From positions 25,781,245 to 25,845,244 of the forward strand of contig NC_066316.1 of assembly GCF_022539315.1 (NCBI RefSeq): a stretch of 64,000 bases of DNA. Direction: 5' to 3'. Source of the stretch: Serinus canaria (taxonomy: Eukaryota > Chordata > Aves > Passeriformes > Fringillidae). A program made the position numbers and the translations under genes. Shown piece after piece: positions 13,801 to 27,300 of the stretch. Every line of letters begins with the position of its first letter. The first letter of the stretch is position 1. Under the pieces are notes generated by a model. That model saw only the letters and a list, made by a program, of their open reading frames with translations, ran no database searches and had not been told where the DNA came from.

Positions 13801-16800
13801 TCAAAGCTTCTCTCAGTTTCACAGTTCACTGACTTTACCAATGCAAACATCTGTTTAGTAAATACTCATGATTTTATTTATTTCACTTGAAAGAGGAATA
13901 CATGCTGCTATGTGTTAGGCAAACATGGAGAAAAATGTCAGGCAACTTGATTATTTTCCAAAAATACTAAAATAAAAGTAGGATAGAGTTCTACAACTTT
14001 ACCATTCCTCAAAACAACTGAAACTGATATACATTTAATGACTGTTGGAATATTCTACATTTACCAGTAAGTTTTCCAAGCTAAATTATGCAGTGAAATA
14101 TTAGTACAAAAAAAAAAAAAAAAATCAGTAGACATTCCCTACGATAGCTACACTGAAAGAAAAGGTGACACAAAAAATACACAAACACTCTGCTTAAAAC
14201 AAACTCCTCAAGGTTATCCTAGACTCAGAGCAAAAATTTGCTCTTGGCCTTGTAATGTGGTTTTACAGTGTATGATGAATGAAAAACAAAGGCATTATAA
14301 ACTTCTATTACTCCTTCTAACACAAAGTCCCTGGAGCTAAGAAAAGATGCACAGATCTTGCCATAATCCCACATTCTGAAGGCATTACTGCCTTCCTTTT
14401 GGGAAGGAATTTTTTCAGTAGTCATCTCCTTTACCAAATTTACTTATTTGAAACATATCCCTTCCCTGTAAGAAAGGAATACTTTAGAACTTCAAAATAA
14501 CGTGCACTGAACTAGTAAGCCTTTTTAAATTAACCTACATACATTGATGCATGAAAAGAAAATCCAAGTTCACTAATAACTAACTGCATCAGAGTCCAGT
14601 TTCAGAAGAAGTAATGATTTTATTGGACTAACAGGATTCAACAGCAACAGTTTTAAAAATTAATCTTTTCTCGTAATTATAGGGCTTGCATGCTTAAAAG
14701 CTCTTTCTCTTCTGTCTCAGTTGTATACAGTTAGTGTAATAACAGCTATTACACTACCTACAAACTATTCCTAAATCTCAGACCACCATTATCTAATACA
14801 ACCTTGTTCACAAACATTTAAATTTTGTTTTAATCACCTCCACTCTTTTCTCAACAGGACCAAAATTAAGTCTTTGTAAATAAATTCAGAGACTAGATAT
14901 AACCATCACTAAATTACACATAACTGATGCACCCCCCTCACTCCCCCAACCCTGCTGTCACAAATCAAGAAAGCATCTTCTCCTGGTAGTTCATCTCCAG
15001 CATAAAATCAGCAGGATGCAATTTTATGATGCAGACTCTTAAAAAAAGCAATCTGGATGAAAGAAGGTTGTAATCTCTCAATATCATGTAGAAATGTTCT
15101 CATTGTTTTTATGGCAGATTAAATCCAATGGCAACTGGTATCTTGAGGTCTGCTGACAATGAATGTCACAATTCTTTGCTTAAATCTATTTACCTCTTAA
15201 ATTACCTTGACATCTGTTGATAGATATATTCCTGTACACTGAACTCACCCAAACCAGTTCTTTTATCAGGTCCCAGACAGCAGCAGCAAATGCCTTTACT
15301 TACATTTCTTTATAATGGAACACATTTCATTAAGCTATTTCACAACCATTTGATCCTGAATTCTTCATACTAATGTCTCAAGATACATAGGATACAGTAT
15401 GATAAATTCAACTATTAAATATAAACAACATATTTAGAATGAGAGTAGATGAAGATAGTATCACACTTGGTTAAAATTTAGTTTAAAGACTTCTGAAGCC
15501 ATGCACTATCCATGGCCATTTTCAATGAAGGCTCCTCTAGTGGAAACAAAATAGGTTGAACTTCTCCCAGAAAACACTGCAACACAGTTCTGAGATCTTT
15601 CCTGTATTCCAATCTTTTTTGCCTTCATTTCCAGCAAAACCAAACCACAGCAGGAATGAGAGCTTTTACTCTTTCATTGAAGGAGCAAATTAACAGCTGT
15701 TATTTTAACAGCCCATGTGATTCGATCTAGAAAGATTTCAAGAAGTAACTGTGGAACAACAGGAAGACAGTGGAACACTGCTAACAACTCCTACTTCCAA
15801 TCAGAGGGATCTGTAAGCTCCCAATTAAAAATGCAAAAGATTCATGATTCTGAACAGGGTGCTTGTTTTGGTTTATTCAGTTAAATATTTTGCTTTACAA
15901 TGAAACTTCATTTAAGGTGCAATGATTTTATTGATACTGTGCAAAAATGGTTTAAACATCAGTTTAATACCTTGCCTGCTCAGTCACAGGAATGAAGTGT
16001 TAATTTCTGCTTATGAAAACATGGTTCAGACTTTCAGTAAGCAGATTCATAGATGGGCTTTGCTGGACCCTCTGCTGCAGAACTGTTACAGTACTGAAAG
16101 AGATACAAACCTTTTCAGAAAAAGCCAAGAGTGGACATGGGCTGCATTACACACTGATTCAGTGGTATTTAAATAGCTGCATTTAGCATGAGTAAATGAA
16201 GAAAAAGGGGTGGGTCTAGAAATATTCAGTCATCATGAATGAAAAACAACTGCAAATTATGAGATCCTGGTGAAAGATTCAGAGATGACCAAAATATTAA
16301 ATCCAACCAAAATGGCAGACATCAATTATATTTTAACTACTGTAAGTGGTAAAATATGTAAACCTCCAAGCAGCATAAAAACAAACAGGGTAACAGGTGA
16401 AAAGGAGAATAAATAAATTCCTCCAAGGTGGTGTAACATTCCCTTTTTCACTCTACACTTCTGGATGACCTTCCCATTAGTAGAGATCTTAAGCACCTGC
16501 TTAATAAAGTGGCAATCAACAGCTGAGTAAACAGAAGGGACTTTTAACTGTCCAGTCCAGGCACCAGGTAAGTTGAGAGATCTGGTAGACTAGGCTCTAA
16601 AATATTCTTTTACCTTTTATATACCAGACTTAGAAGACCATACGGGCAAACAATTCTTCTAGATTTTCTCCACATAATTATGTAAGACCTCTTTGCAGGG
16701 GGAGATGTGATTAAATATTTTTGAAATAGAAAAATATTTCAGTGGACAGATGAAGTATTTTTTAAAATGTATTTTCCCTCTAATCCTATTTATTGAAAAT

Positions 16801-18274
16801 TCACATTTTTCTTTTAGCCTACATTAGTTCTAATGTAGTTTAGTTTAGTTAAAAGCAAAACATACTGACCTAATTTTCTTCCTTTTTTCTTTATGAAAAA
16901 CAAAATTCAAGGACAAAAGGCAATTAAGCTGCCTTTCTAAGTAAGGGAAAAAATCCTAAGTATCCAGAGCTAGATTTGATGACACAGAAGTCATGCTGTG
17001 CCAATCCAAGGGAAAGCAAGCTAGTATGTGACCTTGTGGTAAGGGGCAAGAAGAGAGATGTGCCAACTTTGTTTTGACACGATCATCTTTGAAGGACTAA
17101 AGACAAAAGCTAACTCACCAGTTGAGGTGCAGTTAAGAAGACTAAATCATGTCTGGATGTACCCATTGGTAGAACTTTTTTTCAGGGTAAAGCAAAACAT
17201 CACCTACCAGCACAACTTTGGGGGCTCAGGAATCTCCAGGCACATCTAGAATAAAATAGACTTACACTTTACAGAGCAGCCAAGGCTACCTTATCTGTAG
17301 CTATTGTCTCTGAGAACAAGACCTTCAAGTGCTTAAGAAGGCAGTTCAACAATACTGCAAACTGTTACCTTGTCACACAAACCCCCATGATGCCTCAGGA
17401 ACAGCTTTTCCCCCAGAAGCTCCTCTTCCAGTCACCATTGCCTCAGGAGAGACTACTACATGCTTCAGTCTAGCTGTTCTAGCATGGGTCAGACAAATTC
17501 TCTGCCTCATCTCCTTTGTATTTACCTTTCACTGCTTCTCACACTCTTATTCTCTGGTTAGTCTTGCTTTTATTCCACCAAGCAGATAAGGCCCAGAGCT
17601 TTCAGCTTTCTCGCTATTTCCCATAACATGATCTTGCATATATATCCATTCTCAACACATTTGTGGCCAGATAATGCAATGTACACAAGTCTTACCTGAT
17701 TTTTATAATCTCACTCAAATCTTACCCTTTGTCCTTTCCCAGTATTGTCACCCACTTTCATTTTACCAAAGATTTCAGATTTAAGAGTTATTTTTTTCAT
17801 TCCTGGGGCTTTGAGTTCCAAGTTTTTCAAAGCAGCACTTGTCATTGAGTTTCATATAAGCATCTAGTATATGTGTAATTTCTAAAAATAGCAAGAGCAA
17901 GCAGAGGCAGTGGTCTCCAATGAGTAAAAATCCCATTTAAGCAACCATTAACCTTCACAGTGGTAATTTCCTTAGCTCTTAAAGAGTTTTCTTTCCAGAT
18001 TATTACTATCCTTTTAGACACTCTTTATTAATTCCATAGATATTTTCAAATCACTAAAATTAACTGACCATCATAACCAGCAATACTTAATTAAAGCATA
18101 TGCCTAAAGGTACATGCAACAGCATCTAAAAGAGAAAGCAGCACCAACTAATCTCCTTCACTGAGTATTATTTCACAAGCAAAGAAGATAGAAAAATAAT
18201 CTGAGATGACCATCAAGAGAAGTAATTTAGTCACAAAACCCACTGGACTAGAGAAAAGAATACACCTACACCTC

Positions 18275-18305
<31 letters not shown>

Positions 18306-21300
18306 TATATACACCACACACACACACACACATATTTATAAATATATACATATTACATACACACACACACACACCATTTCACATTATACTGAATAAGACT
18401 TTCACTTCCCAACAAATCAAAAAGCAAATAGAACTTGCTTATGTTTTAAAAAATACATACTATTTTCTTCTTCAGCAAAATATCAACAATAATGCTTCTG
18501 TCCTCCCTTTTGGAAACAATTTCTTTGAAAATACTTAACATATTTTGACATAAGAAAAGGATATTTAAAATATTATGCACCATATAGTAATTGATTTTGT
18601 GACACTTTTTCCACTAGTAATATACATCCATAGTATTCCTAGAAAATTCCCTATTAAAAATTATGTAATTGAAACCAGCTCTTCTCCACAGCATAAACAA
18701 AGCTCCAATTAATACTTCATAGAAGTTAGATAAAAATACTTTAACTAGCATAAAAGGCAGGAAAACTTCCATTTGATCTCTAGATGCCTAAATATTTGTG
18801 GTTATTAGTAACTCATGATCAATCACCAAATACTGAATACCTGCAGAGAGAATCTGGCAAGCTTTAAGAAAATGACAAGAGTTTCAGCGCCCCAACAATT
18901 TGATAACTTGCTTATTATCCTATTCACAATTGCTGAGCTCCAGACCCCAATAGAAATTCCAGGAAATTAAATGCCAATATGAAAGAAAGAGCTGCTAAAT
19001 CACATGACGTAACATTAGCTCATTTAGCTTTAATTTTACTTCCAAATCTGAGATTTCATACTTTCACCTGCTATATGCTTTAATCACTGTAAAAAGAACT
19101 CAACTCCTCAGTGTCACCTGCTGTCAGACACTGATATTTCTGTTCTTCTGTATTGTAAGATTTGAGCTCCAAAACACCCTCTCAGAACAAAAATACCAAT
19201 GTTTCAACACGGTGCTTAGCAATATCCACACACCCCACAGCAGGACAGTATTGTTCTACCACAGACAAACACACAGACCTTCAGTTAAGATTTTTTAAAT
19301 GCAAAAATTCCATTAGACAATTCAAGCAGAGACAGCTGGCTTTTCAGATACTCTAAGGAGAACTAGGAGAAAAAGCATTCTTTGTCTCAGGAAGGAAAAA
19401 AAAACCCCAAAATTTAGGTTAGAGTTGTGTGTGTGCATAACACAAAAATGCTGAGGACAAACTATTACTTTTTCTGCAAGATGCCTCCTCCCATACATTA
19501 AGTGAAAAACTTATGCAGCATTTTAAAAACATACAACAGTGTTAAGAAGAAAAAATAATCACAATCTGGGCAGGCTCTGCAGCTGCCCCTTTGACTTATC
19601 AATTTCAGTAAGCACAATTTCAATCAAGTCTAGATAAAATATACTAATCCTAAATAGACCAAGTTTGTCACCTACCACTTCCTATAAGCTGCTTACTATC
19701 CTGAAAAAGGGAGAGAGAGAAGAAATGCTAAATTAAATGCCAAACAGTAGCAGACAGCACTTGTTTGGCTGATTAACTTGTAGACAAGCATTACAAATAA
19801 ATCTGAGCATGGTCTGCAGCAAATTAAATTCCAGTGCTTTTAAGAACAAAGAATTCCTTCGGAAAGAGGATTAGCAACTTTACACCCAGGAATGCCAGTT
19901 TAATTTAATTGTTCCACAATCCGATATTTAATATGCAAATATCATTTTGATATATAAGAGCAAATTTGAAAAAGTGAGGAAACAATTTCAATGTACAAGA
20001 CGACTGTCTCTCTTCTGAACTGTAATTATACAAAATAAAGCCAGCCGAGGGTTTTTTATTACTGGGATTGCATTCTATTAATGTGAATCAGAACAAGACT
20101 AATTAAAGGTTAAAAACTTTAAATGTTTCTAATTAAGAGTCTAAATAGCTGTACGATTAGAGTACTATAGTTAAAATCCCACCTCGATGACCTTCTTGGC
20201 CTCTTTGTATTTTCCTGTTTGCAAGAAGGCAAAGAAGAGATCGTAAAGAGCCATCATGTCACCATATTCTCTGCTTATAAAATCTGAAACTAAAGACAGA
20301 ATAAAACTCATTAATTTACTCAATATATTGAAGCATTTCAATTTTTATGTCAGACATTCCTAACACCAATATTTTCCAAGCCTCAGCTATAGGGGGATAA
20401 TTTTGAAACAAACAGAATGATTATAACATACGACACAATTTGTTGTAGCTTTGTGGCTGAGTATATTTAAAATGTTTTTCTGCACTACATTTTGAACTAT
20501 ATTCAACAAAATAGACTATATTGGCATGCTCTCCTCATAGAAAGTGAGGATATATGGTTTGTGAACTGCACAGCTATTTGAAAAACAGATGTATTGTTTT
20601 GTTACTGTGATGTGTTACTATTAATTTGTTTCTTAATAGTAACATACATAGCTAGAACAAGTATTAGCACTAATCTTGGAGAGCTCAATGATGTATTATA
20701 CAAACTGTTCCATATTTAAAATTGCAATCAATTTTTTAATCTGAAGAATGCAGGCATCATATTAGTACTTTGAAGTTAATACATAAAGACAAACTTTTTT
20801 TTTCTTTCACTTGAAAGAAACTATTTACAAATTCTGAAAGAAAAGCCCCCAGAAAACACTTCATATTAGTAGACAGCATTTGACTACATGCAACTAACCC
20901 TTTTGCAGAAGATCAGCATCTCCTTTTTCTACCAGTTTACAGCAGATGTTATGAAGTTGAAGAATTTTACCATACTTCTTGTAACAGCTGATTAAAGCTT
21001 CCAGAGCTGCAGGCATGTCATCCCTGTGGAATGAAACAAAATAAGAATAAAAACATTCTGAGCAGGAGCAATTCATGCAGAAAGCACTTTTAATCTTTAA
21101 AATTTCACAGAAAATTCATTTAGCAGTCTGTAATCCAACTTTATTCCCCCCTCAAGTCTTGTTGTTTTTGACTCCATGACCACTGTTTACTACAAATTAG
21201 CCAAAGGTGTGAATGTTCCTCAGCATCAGATGCACTTAATTTTTGAGCAATATTCTTAAGTTATGCTACATCCTATCTTGACAAAACCCAAACTTCATGG

Positions 21301-24300
21301 AAAATTCACTTAAGTGTTTAACAGCTTTATTTTTCTCATTTTTAAGTAATACCATGTACACTCTATTACCTCTCTGTCTATGCTTAGGCATTTTCAATTA
21401 TTCCACAATATTCTGTTTCAGTAGAGATCACCAGAGTTAAGATAACCACAGCTCATTAGATTGCTTTCCACTGGTTTTACACCTTAACAGAGTCCCTGTA
21501 AATCATCTGTTAATGTCCACTCAATCGCAATGGAAGGGCTATAGCATTATTCCATTCTATATGAAAATCAGAATCCAACAGATATTTCCTACTTTAAAAA
21601 ATACAATTTTTGCAGTTAATTCAACAATATAACATGGTACCAAAATGTGTTTTATGCTGGCCTATCCACATCAGACATGGCACTAGTGTAAATCCTTGTA
21701 ATGGTAAGGAAGTGTACAAGATGCCATTAAATGCATTTTGTCAGGAGCCTCTGAGCACCAAGTAGAAGTAACACACAGAATATTTCCATTTATGGTACCT
21801 CAATCCTTCTCTGAGTTTTCCCCTATGTACACACTATTAACACCTTCAGAAGTATACATAATTAAAATGCAAAACTGGAAGTCATAAAAACAATCACAGT
21901 AACAACAAATACAAAATAACCTTCCATTCTGTAACATTAATAATCTGCTGCAGACCTTTTTTCCAAAGGATTACAACCCAATCTTGAAACAAAACCAAAC
22001 AAAACAAAGCAAAACCACCAGAAACAACCAAGGACAACCACAATATGTCAAGTTATTCTTTGAAGGGTAAGGTTTAAGCTGCAACAAACCAAGACCACAC
22101 ACACAAAATGTAAGTAGCCAGGCAGTCAGTAAGACTGCATTTTAGATTTTAAGAGCCTTATTTGATACGGGTGATGTAAGTTACCAAAGGAAAAAAAAAA
22201 TTTAAAAAATCATTCAACAACAGCAGCTGAAAGGCTGACTTGAAATAATGATTTAACATTCCCGAAGCAACATTCTCAAGCATGATGAAAAAGTTATTTT
22301 TCATCAACAAAACCTTAACAAATCAAGATACTAATGTTAAAACAAGCCCATTTCAGATGTCCTCTCCTCACACTGCGTTTCTTGTGCAGCACAGATTTTG
22401 CTTTTTCAAAGAATAACTAACTAAACTACCATGTACTGCTATCATTATCTAGGCTAATATTTTTTAAAATTTTAACAGTAAAACACAGAAGAAGAATTAA
22501 TTTTATTCAGTAATACTGGCATTCTTTAAAAGAACCTTAGATGATGGATTTCTACCTTATCCCCCTTACTGAGCCCTGTTTACAGTGCATCTTCTGGCAC
22601 CCCATGGAGTCATTTGAATTTTTGTCATTTGGGGTGAAGACTAAATTACAGGTTAATTTCAAAACTGCAAGTAGATGTTGCAGGCTAGATTACTGTCATA
22701 AAAGCGAAATACTATGGTAGTTACCATAGTCAGATATAAAGATTTATATAATCAGTATTTTTCTCCTGCTTTAGATGCAAGTTCAGTTAACATTAGAAAA
22801 AAAACCCAGTTTTACAGAAAACTACTCAATTTCTAAGGAGGCACAACAACATTTATACATTCAAATTAAAGTTTTCAGTGATAAATCTAGCTTTTCAGAC
22901 TGATGCTCAAACAGCTATAGTATTGTCTCAGCTGTATTCCTAAAGGATTAAAGTGACTGTTTTTAGGTCAAAGCTATCAATAAATGAATGAATAATTGCA
23001 ATGTCATTCAAGCAGTAGCACTAACAGTTTTTTTAGTCTCTACATGTATACTTCTGAAGGCATTAATACTGCACAAGCAGAGAAAAAAAGTCAGCAAAGA
23101 CCTGAGACAAAAATAAATTGAAATATTGTACTTGTTACTGGGACCTACTGCTCAAAGGGCTAAGTTTGTATTTAAGGAGTAATGTATTTTACACAGTGAT
23201 GTACAACTATTTTTAATCTACTAAAAGATATATTTGTTCAGTTGCATTCAATCCACCAACCAGTCATCCACAGTTTCCTAGAGAATGGGGTTTATAGAAC
23301 ATATAAATACTAAAACTGGCAAAGACAAATATAAAACAATAAAACATAGAGAAGTTCTGACTTGATAAATTGTTGGTACCACTACTGCAAAGAAAAAATG
23401 ATCAAGCTTATGCCTGTACTTGAGCTTCTATGATTTAGCAATCTGCAGTATTTTTAAACTGTCACAAACTGCAGTTAATTCCAAGTAAGTACCAGCAGCT
23501 ACTTTTGTGAGCAGTTTTTACAGTCCTTTTAGAAAATGAAAAATAAGGGACTCACTGTAGGCTTCAAATTTCAAGCAGACATAACATTTTAATGTGTTTC
23601 TTGAAACAATTATAATAAAAAGAGCTGTACAAAAGAGAATTTCTACATTTTAAGAAAATGCTATTTAGACATAATGATTTTAAACGAACAAACAGCTGTA
23701 CATTTGAAACTATTTGGGAGTCTTTCTGTAAGAAGTTATGCATGTCAAACACCCTTTTATCCTCCCAAAGGATACTTACTCCTCTAAGACATTAAAAGCC
23801 TTGTCTAAAACTATTATTTAATTAATATGGTTCTAGTCAAAAAGGGAAAAAAAAGTCCACATATTCAAAGCCATGTTGGAAAAATCATATTTCCAGCATC
23901 AGTTTGGAATAAACAGTATTTAAAGCATGAACACAGATGATCCATGCTTCATTTTGAGTTGACCAGATACTACAGCTTTAACTCACTCACAAATATTATC
24001 TAGACCTGTTCCACTTAACAATTAATTTTTCTGGCACTTTGAAACTTGCTCTTTTAAAAAAGAAGATACACTATTATTTTTGAATGACAGAAGAAGCCTC
24101 AGCCACAGGCTTTTATGCAGCCCCAGGAGAGTCCTATTTTGGCATTATTTTCCAGCTGAAGTGAAGTTCAGGTTAAGACACCAAGTTTTTTTATTCTTTT
24201 CTGTTTAGAATGGCTACGAAGTCCAAGCTATTATGGGTCCAATCTTCCAAAATATTTGTGTGGGCAATTTTAATCACACAAAGTTATCTGAAGGGCCAAA

Positions 24301-27300
24301 ATTACTCATGTAGTAGAAGGTTTGCAGGACACACTGTGGCAGGACTGGCTATACCAATCCTCAATAATTCAGCCCCCCTCACTTTCAACAAGCCACTCCC
24401 CTCTTGCTTAAAGAATGTAGTAAAATCTAACCCTTTTACTTGTAATAAACAACTTTCCCAACCAGAGAGTCTGCCTGATAAAAATAAGACTCCAAATATT
24501 GATTTTAATTGGAATGAAGTGCTGCAACATTATGCATAAAGCTTTAGTGAAGTGGCAATTTACCTAAGGGGTTTACTGATTGAAAAGCTCTCAAACCTGA
24601 AATCACTAGAGAGGTAAAAAGAAAAAAGGGACTCTCTGGGGTGGGGGTGGAGGGTAGCCTGGTAAAACAAATCCCTCTCTATAAATCTGAAGCAGATGTT
24701 AGTGTAGAGGGAAGTCAATTCAGCAAGGTACAATCAGCTTTACAAAAATTATTCTGTAAAAAGAGAACAGGCTCTTGAAAGAGCTAAATGTGTTTCTGTT
24801 CATTTGCTGTACTAAGGAATCTTCAAGGAGACTGGTGTTGCAATTACAACTAATCCTCCCCAAAAAATTAACTGTGTTGAAGGCTTTGTAATTTCCCTAG
24901 GTACAATTTAGCTGTCACTTACTTTAAAATTTACTCAAACATGCGTTCCGAACAGCACTAACTTCACATGTCAAGTGCTTTCCAGCCAATTGAGTCTAAA
25001 CTGGAAGTCGGTGTTAAACAACTGAATGATTAGACAAGATAGCTCATTTCCCTGCTCTTTTGTTCAGAATAAAATGCCACATTTACATTATCAGACTCAA
25101 CAGGATTTTCTGACAGAGGGAGAAAAAACCCTAGTGAACACTGTCCATAGCAAGCACATGAAGCCTGTCATTTACCAATCATCCTTCAAAAAGCAATAGC
25201 CATGAATGTAACTTAATTACGACCCAATGATCCTTGACGAAAAATCATCTTATCACTGTCCTGTCCCCATAGGGCAAATGAGACACTTCTGTCCTTTGGC
25301 ACTGATGATGCTAAATTCCTAATTGCAATAATGGAGTAAGAGAGCCAAACATCCCTAATTTCATTGCAACACATAAGGAGTTTCAATACAATATTTGAAA
25401 CAAAGCTGCTAAAAAAATTGGGAAAAAAACCTCTCCCCACAAGAGACATGAGTCCCCCGCTAAAAATACCACTTAATTTACAAAGATGCCTGTTTTTACA
25501 AGTGTATATAAAAGTCAAATCACTTGTAAGTGCTGCAGAGTGATCTCAAAAAGAATCACAGGTGATTTTAACTCCGTGAAAACAACAGAAGGAAAATTGT
25601 CAAGGCACTGCATTCATGCTCTGTCTACTACATAAGAAACTAATCAAAATGGGTTTATATGAGATAAATGACAAATGAGCACACCAAGCTCTAATGGACA
25701 ATGCTGTATTAAAATACATTCACCATTTTAAAAGAAAAACAATCCATCTTTTTATCATTTAAGATACAAGTATTAACAGCTTGTGTTCCCTGACTTAAAC
25801 TACAAACTAATTTACTCATATGGTCTGTAACATAATGCTTTCATCATTTACCTGCAAATTTTCTTCCCTCTGCTTGAGAGCATTTCTTATATCAAGAATT
25901 AGTAAATTTCAAACATGAAGATTTTTTTTTTGTTTCTTCTCTCAAAGGTGAGTTTGTAGAGAACTTAAACCAAAACCACAATCCTTAAAAATCTTAGTAA
26001 TTTTTACCTGATGTAGGTATCACAAGTTTTTCTAATTATCAGCAGGTGGAAGAACCGGTTCAAAAGTAAGACATATTTTAAGGCAAAGTACAAGTTCTTC
26101 ATATACCTGCAGGTTTCTCTCCACAGTCTAAGGAAGGTTTATCACATTATATGACAGACCAAGACCACATGGACTGTCTCAATTTTTAATGTGATTTTCC
26201 CATCTTGAGAAATTCAAGGTCATAAATAAAAATCAGAAAATTTAATGCAGGGAGATAGAACCCATGCTTACCTTGCAGTTTTTTCTGACATTGAGTAAGG
26301 AACTTTCTCTAGTTACTTCAGTGAAATTCTTCCAAGAATATTAAAGGCAAAATGTCTATTCTACTATAATGCTGGCTTTTGTAAAGTTATGCTATCCACC
26401 ACCAACATTTTTTTTCTTTTCCATGCTCTGTTAAAAACTTTTAAGTTGCACTACGACTTAATAAGAACTTAGGAATATTCAGGACTGAAAGAAAGGGGTG
26501 GATGAAAACATTTTATACCTCTAATTGTTGAAATCTTCAAAAGTGAATCACATATTCCTTTACAAGCAATTAAAAAGTTTGAAATAAATTAAGAAAACAA
26601 AAACACTAGTACAACCACTACTGTGGAACATTTTAAAATACCCCAGAGCTTATTTCAGAGGCATGCTGATGACCTGCAGCTAAATTACAACATTTCAGCA
26701 TGATACTGGAGCTGTAGAATGGCAAACAATAAGCACTACTACTGAAATAAATGACTAACACTTATTTCAGTCACTCATAACTTTCAAAATACTCTTAGCA
26801 TATCTAAGAAAAACAAACAAACCACAAAACACACCTCCCCCTTGCCAAAAAATAAACACCCCAGTGAAAATGCAGTTATTCCTCCTAAGCAAATTATGCA
26901 GAAAAAACCATCAAAATTCTGTCTACCATCAGAGAAGATGCAGTCTCTCCACCCATAAGGTGGTAAAAATCCATAAGAAATTAGCTTACTTTCATTTATA
27001 TATACGAACTATATTGGCACCTCTACAGTTGAGGACCAATGACTTCAAGCCATACAATTCCAGAATCTGGAACTACTTTCTCCTTCATGAATCCAGTTTC
27101 ATCAAAACTTCCTTTATTAATTAAAAAAACTCCAACTTTTTATAAAGCTTTTCCAAAACTTATAGTCAAAAAAAAAAAGTGTAATCAAAATAAAATAACA
27201 CTCATTACTGTCCCCCTCTTCATCTGCACATGATCACACCTTTATCTACACCATCATACACTACATCTCAAGTGAAAAGAGCTGAAGTAGCACCAGGTAC

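Larger units (their letters stand above)
7864..20182 (-). other. Intron 25 of LRPPRC, the largest intron (12.3 kb)
   Basis: No coding exon is missing from this stretch, because exon 25 ends VIE and exon 26 starts TPGL, as in human. It contains a CR1 tail (10915-11003), an (AT)n tract (10771-10804), a compound (TA)n/(CA)n tract (18274-18375), a 17-A run (14108-14124) and a short direct repeat (9690-9724). The part next to exon 25 (about 19860-20160) looks like a possible conserved non-coding block. The rest is unremarkable AT-rich DNA. Confidence 0.85.

Noticed and set aside
24210..24539. 109-codon plus-strand open frame in intron 23
   Set aside because: It has no motif or similarity recognised. 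Length alone is not significant in 64 kb.
24639..24661. G-rich patch as a G-quadruplex
   Set aside because: It contains only three separate runs of three or more G, so a standard three-tier quadruplex is not supported.
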